Shown here piece after piece: positions 27,723 to 34,950 of a DNA stretch of 37,974 nt. Within the stretch, counting starts at the first letter, position 1, and each line of letters opens with the position of its first letter. The stretch is from contig JAXHTF010000046.1 of NCBI GenBank assembly GCA_034211275.1, positions 1 to 37,974 on the forward strand, written 5' to 3'. The notes below the pieces were generated by a model. It had not been told where the DNA came from, searched no databases, and was given only the letters and a program-made list of their open reading frames with translations. A program made the translations under genes and the position numbers. Origin of the DNA: Acidobacteriota bacterium (lineage in GTDB: Bacteria > Acidobacteriota > Thermoanaerobaculia > Multivoradales > JAHZIX01).

Positions 27723-27859
27723 GCCCCGGGATCAATCCCGGGGCTACCCAGGACGCCGCCGGATGAATCCGGCTCCCAGAATCTCTATCGACCGATCTCG
27801 CGCTCCGGAGCCGGCAGAGCCGGCGGAAACTGAGTAGCCCGGGGATTGGATCCCCGGGC
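27723..27859. repeat. Cluster of REP-like palindromes between convergent genes
   Basis: Four perfect palindromes lie in 137 bp: 27723-27744 (arms GCCCCGGGAT/ATCCCGGGGC), 27758-27773 (GCCGGAT/ATCCGGC), 27810-27824 (GCCGGC twice) and 27837-27859 (GCCCGGGGAT/ATCCCCGGGC). The first and last are each flanked by GTAG on the outer side (TAGC before GCCC on opposite strands), so they form an inverted pair as in bacterial REP/BIME elements. The cluster sits downstream of alanine dehydrogenase and of the pseudouridine synthase, which converge here, and may also end transcription from both sides. Confidence 0.75.
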
Positions 27860-27945
27860 GAAGGTGCCGAGACCACAGGCATTTCCTGCTGCATCGGCTC
27901 TTTTCAGATTCTCCCTTTCATTCCCGCAAAGGCAAGAGACAACAT

Positions 27946-28905
27946 TCACTTCTCACCAGTCGGCCACGGCTCCTCCGATACCTTCTCCCACAGCTGCAAA
28001 AGATCTTCCGGCACCGGGGCTTCCCAGTGCCGGGGAGAGCCATCCTCAGGATGAGCCAAGCCGAGCTTCCAGGCGTGGAGGGCGGGGCGGGGGAAGGTGC
28101 GTAGTGCGGCCCGGGCACGGCCCGTGATCCCCTTCCAGCGCCGCTCGCCGTAGGTGGGGTCGCCCACCAGGGGGTGGCCGATGCTCTTCAGGTGGACTCG
28201 GATCTGATGGGTGCGGCCGGTGCCCAGGTCGACCTCCAATAGGGCGACGCCGTTGGCCGCCGCCAGGGTGCGATAGTCCGTCAGGGCCGGGCGCCCGCCG
28301 GGGCGTACCGTCATCTCCTTGCGGCGCTGGGGATGGCGGCCCAAAGCAGTCTCGATGCGCCCGCTGCCCTCGGCAGGCTTGCCGTAGACCAGCGCCAGGT
28401 AGGTCTTGTCGACCTGCCGCTCGGCGAAGGCCTGGCTGAGGGCGCGGTAGGCGGCGGCGGTGCGGGCCACCACCATGACGCCGGTGGTGCCCTGGTCCAG
28501 GCGATGGACGATGCCCGGCCGCCCGGGGCCACCGACCCCCGCCATCTCCGGATAGCGGGCCAAGAGCCGGTGGGCGAGGGTGCCGGTGGTTTGGCCGGCG
28601 CCGGGGTGCACCACCAGACCGGCGGGCTTGTTGAGCACCACCAGCCACGAATCCTCGTAGAGCACCTCCAGCGCGCCCTCTTCCGGCTCGATGCGCTCCT
28701 CCGTCGGCTCCGGCGGCGTGCAATCCACCTTCTGGCCCACCTCCAGGGCCTGGGACACCTTGGCCGCCGGCTGCCCGTCCACCGTCACCAAGCCGTCTCG
28801 GATCCAGCGTTGGACTTGATTGCGCGGTTCCTCGAGAGCGCGGCTGAGAAAGCGGTCCAGGCGCTCTCCGGCCTGGTCCGCGATGCGCTGGACGGGTTCG
28901 GTCAC
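27946..28905 (-). CDS. rluD: RluD-family 23S rRNA pseudouridine synthase
   Basis: A 319-residue protein: N-terminal S4 RNA-binding domain (residues about 13-60, RLDRFLSRALEEPRNQVQRWI) followed by the RsuA/RluA-type pseudouridine synthase domain. The catalytic Asp is D137 in HRLDQGTTGVMVVA; the usual HRLDKDTSG is slightly altered (Q-G-T), which keeps the Asp. GRTHQIRVHLKSIGHPLVGDPTYG is the conserved C-terminal motif. It likely makes pseudouridines in helix 69 of 23S rRNA, but RluA/RluC-type targets cannot be excluded. The start is GTG at 28905. It follows the ThiE/TenI-like gene by 31 bp, likely in the same transcript. Confidence 0.9.
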   Translation of the reverse strand: MTEPVQRIADQAGERLDRFLSRALEEPRNQVQRWIRDGLVTVDGQPAAKVSQALEVGQKVDCTPPEPTEERIEPEEGALEVLYEDSWLVVLNKPAGLVVHPGAGQTTGTLAHRLLARYPEMAGVGGPGRPGIVHRLDQGTTGVMVVARTAAAYRALSQAFAERQVDKTYLALVYGKPAEGSGRIETALGRHPQRRKEMTVRPGGRPALTDYRTLAAANGVALLEVDLGTGRTHQIRVHLKSIGHPLVGDPTYGERRWKGITGRARAALRTFPRPALHAWKLGLAHPEDGSPRHWEAPVPEDLLQLWEKVSEEPWPTGEK

Positions 28906-28936
28906 GGGATCGATTCTGCTGAGGTCCGGCGGACGA

Positions 28937-29617
28937 TCAGCCGCGGCGGAAGAGGGGAGCGTGGCTCAGCGCCTGGCGCCGCTGCTCGGGATCCTGAAAC
29001 ATGCGAATGGCGGCAGCACCGTGGGCGCCGGCCTCGGCGAGCTCTGACAGCCGTTCGGCGTTGACACCGCCCAGGGCGTAGACCGCCAAGCCTTCCGCCG
29101 GATGCCCCGGTTGGGTGGTCTCCAAGGCCTGGAGCAGTCCCGCGAGACCCGGTGGCGGGCCGAAGGGAGCCTTGCTGGGGGTTGGGTAGACGGGGCCGAA
29201 GAAGACATAGTCGGCTCCGCTCTCGGCGGCGTCGGCGACCTCGCCGGCGTGGTGGGTGGAGGCGCCGAGGATGATCTCCGCACCATGGCTCTCGCGCAGC
29301 CGGAGCAGCCGCGACGACGGGGATTCGGGGCCGGAGGCCAGGTGGATGCCGTCGCAACCGGTGGCCCGCGCCACCGCCAGCAGGGCCTCCTCCTCCGGCA
29401 ACATCGCTCCGTGGAGCAGCACCACCGCCGGGGGTGCCAGGCATTGTCGGGCGAAGGAGGCCAGCTCGTAGAGCTCCCTCTCGGCGAGGTGCTTCTCCCG
29501 CAGCAACAAGCCCCGGACGCCGTCCTTCGCGATCTCCTCCAACCAGGCTTCCGGGGTCCTGCCCTGGAGGCTGCGGAGGTCACTGATGGCCAATAATTCA
29601 GGAAGCGCTTTCGCCAT
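28937..29617 (-). CDS. Thiamine-phosphate synthase-like (ThiE/TenI family)
   Basis: A 226-residue TIM-barrel protein. N-terminal LLAISDLRSLQG and GVRGLLLREKHL carry the typical Arg-Glu-Lys, followed by the GIHLASG strand, GASTHHAGEVADAAESGADYVFFGPVYPTPSKAP (pyrophosphate-contact region) and YALGGVNAERLSELAEAGAHGAA at the C-terminus. True ThiE joins HMP-pyrophosphate and thiazole phosphate; TenI-type homologues aromatise the thiazole and lack some substrate residues. The two cannot be separated confidently here, and no other thi gene is present. The ATG at 29617 has GGGAG upstream and overlaps the small membrane protein gene by 20 bp. Confidence 0.82.
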   Translation of the reverse strand: MAKALPELLAISDLRSLQGRTPEAWLEEIAKDGVRGLLLREKHLAERELYELASFARQCLAPPAVVLLHGAMLPEEEALLAVARATGCDGIHLASGPESPSSRLLRLRESHGAEIILGASTHHAGEVADAAESGADYVFFGPVYPTPSKAPFGPPPGLAGLLQALETTQPGHPAEGLAVYALGGVNAERLSELAEAGAHGAAAIRMFQDPEQRRQALSHAPLFRRG

Positions 29618-29864
29618 GATCGAGCTCCCGTCGGCTGAGTAGCAAGTAAAGGTCGTGGATTCCCCACACGAAGTGCACCAGGCCAAAGCCGGCCACGGCG
29701 GCACGGAAGTGGGGCAGCTGGAGGAAGGGGAAGAAGGGGTATTGAGCGAACTCGAGCACCAGGCGATCCCAGACTCGGCTCCACGGGATGACCACCAGCA
29801 AGATGCCGGCGGTCATGCAGTACTGAACGAAGAGAAAACGCAGAAGCGGTGCGAAGCGGTGCAT
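29598..29864 (-). CDS. Small two-helix membrane protein, hypothetical
   Basis: An 88-residue protein with two hydrophobic segments (LLRFLFVQYCMTAGILLVVI and AAVAGFGLVHFVWGIHDLYLLL) separated by an aromatic, Pro-rich stretch. The ATG at 29864 is preferred over the longer frame because the extra residues are charged and non-family-like. It overlaps the ThiE/TenI-like start by 20 bp. No family recognised. Confidence 0.6.
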   Translation of the reverse strand: MHRFAPLLRFLFVQYCMTAGILLVVIPWSRVWDRLVLEFAQYPFFPFLQLPHFRAAVAGFGLVHFVWGIHDLYLLLSRRELDHGESAS

Positions 29865-29935
29865 CCCGTGAATTCTATTCGATCCCCGAGATGCTTGCCG
29901 CCCCACACCGCCAGCGGGCCTAGAAGGTCAAAGCG

Positions 29936-32900
29936 CTACGGAGCGCCACCCCCACCTCCGCTGCGCCGCTGGGCGCGGCCGGAAGCCTTGCGGGACGAGC
30001 CGCCGCCCCGCGAGGAGGATTTCGCCGACGACCGCGAGCGGCTCCCGGAGGAGCTGCGGGCGGACGACCGCGATGAAGACCTGCTCGAAGAGCTACGGGC
30101 GGACGACCTCGACGAAGATCTTCCGGAGGAGCTCCTGGCGGAGGACCGGGAGCGGCCCGAGGAGGAGCTACTGGCCGAGGATCTCGACCGAGACGGCGCC
30201 GAGCTTCTGGCGGAAGACCGGGAGCGGCTCGGCGACGAGCTGCTGGCCGAGGACCGCGACCGAGACGGTGCCGAGCTTCGAGCCGACGACCGGGACCGGC
30301 TGGGCGCAGAGCGATTGGCCGAGGATCTCGACCGAGACGGCGCGGAGCTCCTGGTGGAGGACCGGGAACGGCTCGGTGCCGAGCTTCTGGCCGAGGACCG
30401 TGACCGAGACGGTGCCGAGCTTCGAGCCGACGACCGGGACCGGCTCGATGAAGAGCTGCTGGCAGAGGATCGGGATCGGCTGGGCGCAGAGCTCCGAGCG
30501 GACGGCTGGGAGCGCTGGCGCTGGGGTGCGCTGCGGGTCGAGCTCGACGACCGGCGGCTGGTCGTACCCCGGGACGCCGAGCTGGACCGCTGACGGGATG
30601 GTGCGCTGCGGGTGGTCGCCGAGGATCGGGAACGGCTCGGCGACGCGCCGCGGGCGGAGCTACCCCGGGACGAATCCGCCCAAGGGCGGACCGTCTCGGG
30701 GCGGCGGGTGGAAGAGCGGCTGCTCTGGTTCGAGCGTCCGCCATCGTCGTCCCGGGAGCGGGCACTGTCCCGAGCCCGGGAACGGGAAGCCGGCGGCGGA
30801 GTGGTGGGGCGCTCGGTGCGCTGGCGCGGCTGAGCCTTCTTGGGCTCGCTCTCCCGGCGCTGAGGTTGCTCGCGGGCACTGCTGCCGCGGGAGCTTTCCC
30901 GTGCACTGGAACCTTCCCGCGCACTGGAACTCTCGCGACCGCTGTCTCTGGAGCTTTCCCGCGCGCTGGAGCTCTCTCGACCGTTGTCTCGGGAGCTTTC
31001 TCTGGCGCTGGAGCTCTCCCGGGCAGTGCCGGAGTCGGAGCGCCGGGCCGGCGCCCGCGACACCTCGCCGCTGCGGTCGGAGGAGCGCGAGCGATCTGCG
31101 CTGTCCTCCCGGCTCGCCGGCGTGCCGCTGCCGCTGCGGGCGCGGTCGCTGGGCCGGACGGTGCTGGGTCGGCCTCGATCCGACCGACTCACGTCGGAGC
31201 GACCCTCGTCCGGCCGGGAGGTCTCTGGCCGGGTGGCTTCCGGCCGGGTGGCTTCCGGCCGGCTGGGCGTCGGCCGAGCGGTGTCGGTGCGACGGCCGGT
31301 GCTGCGAGTCACGCTGCCGGAGTCGGCTCGGCCGCGGCTGCTTTCACCGCCGGTGGCCACGCCGTTGTTCGGGGCGCCAGTGCGGGCACCGTCGCGGGAG
31401 TCCACCCGCTGGCGCTGCACCGTGCCGGCGGAGCCCGGGCTGGCAGAACCGGCACCGGTACGACCGCTGTCGGTGGCTCGGCGAGCCTCGGCGGGGACAC
31501 CGTTGCCGCGCCGCGAGCTCTCCGTCACCACCGGTAGGGGATCCCGCACCCGACGCTGGACCTCCGGCGTCAGCCGCGGCTCGCGGGCGATGTAGGAGGT
31601 GACGTCCGGCAGATCTTCGACACCCCGGCGATCCCGTTCCTGAGCCAGCAGGACGTCGCGCACATCGCGATCATTGCGCCAGTGGTCCGGGTCGAGACGG
31701 CGGGTGTCGGTGGTGATGATGCCTCGGGGCACCTCGCGCCAGCCGGTGTGACGGCGCAGCGAGCGGCCGGTGTAGTGATGATTCCACTGCCGGCGATGGC
31801 CCAGGTAGCGCGTCGGGCAGAAGTACCAGTCATAGAACGGATCCCAGCTACCGCCGGCCCAGCCGTAGACTCCCCAGCCGAGGCCGAAGCGGCTACCGTA
31901 GCGTCCGCGGTAGTAGCTCACGTAGAGGCCGCTGGGGATCCATCCGGCATAGCCGTCTCCCCAATACCAGTGCACATAGGCGGGGGAGAAGCGATTGCCC
32001 GGGAACCACACCCAGCCGTGCAGGTCCAGATAGTCCCAATAACCGTAGTGGTAGGGCACCGCACCCCAGGGCTCGTAGGAGACCCAGTAGAGACCGGCGG
32101 GGGTGTGGGTCCAGCGGCCCTTCCAATACGGGCGCCAATCCCCGGAGTAGCGCGGGCGCCAACCATAGCGGCCGTCGACCCGCAGCCACTTGCCGTGGTC
32201 ATCCAGGCCGGAGGCGGCGTAGCGCAGGTCTTCGTCGACGTAGGGCAGCTCGTCCACCGCTCGGTAGAGGTCGTCGCCCCAGCGTTCGAGGCCGTCCAGC
32301 GGACCGGCTCGGACGAGCTCCGTGCGCGGACTGCGGCGGCCTTCGACGCTCGCTTCCTCGCCGCTACGGACCACCAGGGAGCCCCGGTTCGCCACCACCT
32401 CGGCGTAGCCTTCCCGCACCACCAACGCCGACCAATCGTCGGTGCCGGCGGTGAGCCGGTAGTTGCCCGCCTTGTGGAGATAGATGGTGCTGTTGCCGGT
32501 GTAGAAGCGCGGTAGCTCATCGCCCAGGGCGTCGTCCGCCACCACCAGCTGCAAGTTGCCCTGGCGCAGATTCAGGATGGTCACCCGATCCTCGCTGGCC
32601 GGCGAGTAGGCGATGGCCTCGAAGGAGACCTCGGTATCGCCGTCCAGGCGCAGCAGGTTGTAATCCGAGAGCACGATCTCCAGCCGCGCTCCGGGGGAGG
32701 TGTAGACGCGGTCTCCGGAGAGCACCGGCTGGTGGACTTCCACCTCCTGGCGCTCTCCGTCACCTCCCTGGAAGAGGGTGGCGTTGCCCTCCACTTCCTT
32801 GAAGTAGCTGTAGCCGGTGTCGTAGCCTGTGGGCTCGGTGTTCTCCTCGGTGGGATACACCGCCTCCGCCAGGGCCGGATTCGGCAGTGCCACCAGCGAT

Positions 32901-33028
32901 AGGGCCATCAGCGATAGGGCCAGAGCGCAGAACGCCAAAAGGGCGGAGCCCTGGTTCGCTCGGAGAGGGAGAATCGCCGGAGCGTGACGCCCGGGGTTTC
33001 TCGAGGTGTTGTGGTTGTGCCATCTCAT
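29936..33028 (-). CDS. Exported FecR/DUF6600-type protein with 500-residue Arg/Ser (SR-like) tail
   Basis: A 1030-residue protein. A long N-terminus precedes a Sec signal (LLAFCALALSLMALSLVALP) with a likely cut after NPALA. Residues about 60-230 resemble a FecR-type beta domain (VLSGDRVYTSPGARLEIVLSD, EGYAEVVANRGSLVVRSGEEA). Residues about 285-400 form the Trp/Tyr-rich, DUF6600-like block (WTHTPAGLYWVSYEPWGAVP, YHYGYWDYLDLHGWVWFPGN). From about 505 to the end the sequence is almost purely Arg, Ser, Ala, Pro, Thr, Gly and Asp. Blocks include PEATR repeats (591-600), ESSSARESSR repeats (671-710) and 13 tandem 12-13-residue units SSAPSRSRSSAR (846-1003). A Gly-rich end (GGGGGAP) closes it. The ATG at 33028 has a strong AAGGAGG 9 bases upstream. 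The tail composition matches eukaryotic SR splicing factors only by convergence. A role in binding polyanions (LPS, teichoic or nucleic acid) at the cell surface is inference. Confidence 0.85.
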   Translation of the reverse strand: MRWHNHNTSRNPGRHAPAILPLRANQGSALLAFCALALSLMALSLVALPNPALAEAVYPTEENTEPTGYDTGYSYFKEVEGNATLFQGGDGERQEVEVHQPVLSGDRVYTSPGARLEIVLSDYNLLRLDGDTEVSFEAIAYSPASEDRVTILNLRQGNLQLVVADDALGDELPRFYTGNSTIYLHKAGNYRLTAGTDDWSALVVREGYAEVVANRGSLVVRSGEEASVEGRRSPRTELVRAGPLDGLERWGDDLYRAVDELPYVDEDLRYAASGLDDHGKWLRVDGRYGWRPRYSGDWRPYWKGRWTHTPAGLYWVSYEPWGAVPYHYGYWDYLDLHGWVWFPGNRFSPAYVHWYWGDGYAGWIPSGLYVSYYRGRYGSRFGLGWGVYGWAGGSWDPFYDWYFCPTRYLGHRRQWNHHYTGRSLRRHTGWREVPRGIITTDTRRLDPDHWRNDRDVRDVLLAQERDRRGVEDLPDVTSYIAREPRLTPEVQRRVRDPLPVVTESSRRGNGVPAEARRATDSGRTGAGSASPGSAGTVQRQRVDSRDGARTGAPNNGVATGGESSRGRADSGSVTRSTGRRTDTARPTPSRPEATRPEATRPETSRPDEGRSDVSRSDRGRPSTVRPSDRARSGSGTPASREDSADRSRSSDRSGEVSRAPARRSDSGTARESSSARESSRDNGRESSSARESSRDSGRESSSAREGSSARESSRGSSAREQPQRRESEPKKAQPRQRTERPTTPPPASRSRARDSARSRDDDGGRSNQSSRSSTRRPETVRPWADSSRGSSARGASPSRSRSSATTRSAPSRQRSSSASRGTTSRRSSSSTRSAPQRQRSQPSARSSAPSRSRSSASSSSSSRSRSSARSSAPSRSRSSARSSAPSRSRSSTRSSAPSRSRSSANRSAPSRSRSSARSSAPSRSRSSASSSSPSRSRSSARSSAPSRSRSSASSSSSGRSRSSARSSSGRSSSRSSARSSSSRSSSRSSARSSSGSRSRSSAKSSSRGGGSSRKASGRAQRRSGGGGGAP
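30020..30493 (-). repeat. 36-bp tandem repeat array encoding SSAPSRSRSSAR units
   Basis: Thirteen tandem units, eleven of 36 bp and two of 39 bp, encode residues 846-1003 of the SR-like protein. A 44-base stretch at 30258-30301 recurs exactly at 30402-30445, 144 bp away, i.e. four repeat units, showing recent block duplication. The array is in frame throughout. Confidence 0.88.
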
Positions 33029-33317
33029 GATCGTGAACCTCCTTGCCCTGCGGGTTGGTTGGCCGCCCGCAAAGTCTATCTGCCCTAATAGAGTTGCAAG
33101 GGCTGTACCAAGGACGTCACCGCGCCTTCTTACGAGTTTTGACTATAATTCAGTAGCGATAGCGTCCTCCGATGATCACACTTCGGTCCCGGGTCGCCGT
33201 CCTCAAAAGGTGACGAAGACGAGCCCGGGGCAGCGCTTCGGCCTCAGAATTCAGCGCAGAGCCTTCGAGGAACGCTCGCAGCCCCGACGAAGAACCCAGG
33301 CCCCCCCAGGAGCTCCA
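33029..33317. promoter_or_regulatory. Divergent intergenic region between SR-like protein and TPR-cNMP gene
   Basis: This 289-bp region is the largest gap in the window and contains more A/T than its surroundings. TATAAT at 33144-33149 on the plus strand is a perfect -10 box for the TPR-cNMP gene, but no good -35 is seen at 16-18 bp; a TTGACT abuts it too closely. On the minus strand TTGCAA with TAGACT about 15 bp later, near 33070-33095, is a weak candidate for the SR-like gene. The rest (33170-33310) looks like an untranslated leader with no recognised structure. Confidence 0.4.
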
Positions 33318-34187
33318 GTGGTTCTCAAGAAGCTTTTTGGATCCCGAAAGTCCGCCGACGATCAGGACTACACCATCGACGATCTCATCGTCCTCGAACG
33401 CTACGACGAGGCCGAGGGGAAGCTGCATGCCCGGCTCAAGAATCATCCCAAAGATCTGCGGTCGCACTTGAAGCTGGCGGAGGTCTACCTGGAGCAGAAG
33501 CAGGTCCAGAAGGCAGTGGATCAATACGTCTTCGTCGCCGAGGAATACGCCTCCGACGGCTTTTTCGACAAGGGCGTCGCTCTGCTGCAAAAGGTCTATC
33601 GGATGGTTCCCATGAACGAGGAGCTACCGCTGAAGATCGAGCGCATTCGTCAGCGCAAGCGCCTCGAGCAGGTGCGGGAGAGCGCCATGGCGGGGCTTCA
33701 GGAGGGGCTAGGGGACTCGGTGGAGGCGGGCAGCTCGGTGATCGAGCTTCAAGGCCTGTGGAATCAGCTGGTGCGCAGCTCGGTGGTGCGTCTGCTCGAC
33801 GGTGGCCAGCTGCACCGGCTGTTTGCCTCCATGAGCTTGGATCATCTGGATCCGGGGACGGTGGTGGCGGAGCCGGGTTCGGCGGAATCCAAGCTGGTAC
33901 TGCTGGTCCGGGGGCAAATGGAGGCTCGGGCGGTGGTGGACGGGGAGGAGATCCAGATGCGCCTCTTCGGTCCCGGGGACATCGTCGGGGAGTCGACGTT
34001 GCTGGCCCAGGAGCCTTGGCCCGCGCGCTACGTGATCATCGAGCCCGCGGTAACGCTGCAGCTGGAACGGGCCAAGCTCGAAGGGCTGCTGACGGGCAAT
34101 CCGGATCCCAAGCGGTTGCTGAACGCTCTGCGGGACCAGCGGTCCGACGATCTGGTGCGCGAAGCGGTGCTCAAGCTCAAAGGATAG
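33318..34187 (+). CDS. TPR-like and cyclic-nucleotide-binding-domain protein
   Basis: A 289-residue soluble protein. Residues about 15-120 form helical repeats of TPR type (RYDEAEGKLHARLKNHPKDLRSHLKLAEVYLEQKQVQKAVDQYV). Residues about 160-280 match the cNMP-binding (CAP effector) fold: LDPGTVVAEPGSAESKLVLLVRG, MRLFGPGDIVGESTLL, VTLQLERAKLEGLL. The phosphate-binding cassette is imperfect (GESTLLAQEPWPARYV, Arg shifted relative to the usual P-R-x-A), so nucleotide binding is uncertain. It has no DNA-binding or catalytic domain, so it may be an adaptor or scaffold. The chosen start is GTG at 33318 with GGAG 5 bases upstream; the open frame upstream is out of family. Divergent from the SR-like protein. 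Confidence 0.83.
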   Translation: MVLKKLFGSRKSADDQDYTIDDLIVLERYDEAEGKLHARLKNHPKDLRSHLKLAEVYLEQKQVQKAVDQYVFVAEEYASDGFFDKGVALLQKVYRMVPMNEELPLKIERIRQRKRLEQVRESAMAGLQEGLGDSVEAGSSVIELQGLWNQLVRSSVVRLLDGGQLHRLFASMSLDHLDPGTVVAEPGSAESKLVLLVRGQMEARAVVDGEEIQMRLFGPGDIVGESTLLAQEPWPARYVIIEPAVTLQLERAKLEGLLTGNPDPKRLLNALRDQRSDDLVREAVLKLKG

Positions 34188-34196
34188 CTTCCCGAA

Positions 34197-34222
34197 CCCC
34201 AATAGGGCCCCTTGGGGCTTTT
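34197..34222 (+). terminator. Rho-independent terminator after TPR-cNMP gene
   Basis: The stem CCCCAA (34197-34202) pairs with TTGGGG (34212-34217) around a GGGCCCC-containing loop, followed by CTTTTC. An alternative inner stem GCCCC/GGGGC also precedes the T-run. It starts 10 bases after the TAG stop. Confidence 0.7.
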
Positions 34223-34237
34223 CACCTTCAGCAGCAT

Positions 34238-34276
34238 GTAGGGGCGGACAGCGCCCGCTTCTCCCTGATACCCTAC
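34238..34276. repeat. Nested palindrome (GTAGGG ... CCCTAC)
   Basis: Outer arms GTAGGG (34238-34243) and CCCTAC (34271-34276) enclose an inner hairpin GGGCG/CGCCC (34242-34246, 34252-34256). It is a short intergenic palindrome resembling dispersed REP-type elements. No second copy is seen in this window. Confidence 0.4.
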
Positions 34277-34428
34277 CCGCTTTGAGGCGTGGATCGGAGG
34301 CATCGAACGGGCTGGCCTTTCCGGCCTTCCTTGTCAAGTCCCGGCCGTTCCTCGACGCACGACGCCGTACACCGTTCTCGGGGCGCTGGGTCCCGGGGCG
34401 AGGCTGCGGTGGTGATCCGGAGGTTTCC

Positions 34429-34950
34429 ATGGCCTTGCTGCCCATCCGCATCTTTCCCGACCCGGTGCTCCGGGTGAAGTGCCCGCCGGTGGAGCGCTTC
34501 GATGAAGAGCTCCAGCAGCTGGTGAAGGACATGACCCAGACCATGCACGAAGCCCCAGGGGTCGGCCTGGCGGCGCCTCAGGTGGGCATCGAGCAGCGGC
34601 TGGCGCTGGTGGATTTGTCGGTGGGGGAGGATCCGGAGCAACTCTTCGTCTTCGTCAATCCGGTGATCTTGGAGGAGGATGGGAAGGACACGGCGGTGGA
34701 AGGCTGCCTGTCCATCCCCAACATCACCGACAAGGTGACCCGCCCCTACCGCATCAAGGTCGCCGCCCAGAATCTCGAGGGAGAAGCCTTCGAGATGGAG
34801 GCGGAGGATTGGCTGGCTCGCGCCATCTGCCACGAAGTCGACCACCTCGACGGTGTGCTCTTCGTCGATTATTTGCGCGGCCTGCGCCGAGAGCGAGTCA
34901 AGCGTCAGCTCAAGAAGCTCAGTCGTCAGCCCCAGGAGGTGTCCCGTTGA
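34429..34950 (+). CDS. def: Peptide deformylase
   Basis: A 173-residue metalloenzyme removing the formyl group from nascent proteins. All three motifs are present: GVGLAAPQ (44-51), EGCLS (91-95, metal ligand C93) and HEVDH (135-139, ligands H135 and H139 with catalytic E136). Length is typical. The ATG at 34429 has GGAGG 7 bases upstream and gives the canonical N-terminus (LPIRIFPDPVLR); the open frame upstream is not family-like. Its TGA overlaps the TTG of the lipoprotein gene, and no fmt gene follows, unlike the common def-fmt pair. Confidence 0.96.
   Translation: MALLPIRIFPDPVLRVKCPPVERFDEELQQLVKDMTQTMHEAPGVGLAAPQVGIEQRLALVDLSVGEDPEQLFVFVNPVILEEDGKDTAVEGCLSIPNITDKVTRPYRIKVAAQNLEGEAFEMEAEDWLARAICHEVDHLDGVLFVDYLRGLRRERVKRQLKKLSRQPQEVSR

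Noticed and set aside
26143-27894. A 583-residue open frame antisense to bactofilin and ald.
   Set aside because: Shadow of two confident genes; it crosses the palindrome cluster and shows no domain.
30020-30493. 36-bp periodicity resembling a CRISPR array.
   Set aside because: There are no unique spacers; units are contiguous and in frame with the coding sequence, and no cas genes are present.
29655-31602. Long open frames on the plus strand opposite the SR-like tail, rich in Asp/Glu/Arg with repeated AEDRDRDGAEL-type units.
   Set aside because: They are the reverse complement of the 36-bp Arg/Ser repeats, which lack stop codons in several frames. They have no Shine-Dalgarno and no recognisable domain, and the minus-strand gene has a signal peptide and conserved N-terminal domains.
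33138-33149. A consensus promoter from TTGACT and TATAAT in the divergent region.
   Set aside because: The two boxes are adjacent with no spacer, so they cannot form a -35/-10 pair; only the TATAAT was kept as a weak -10.
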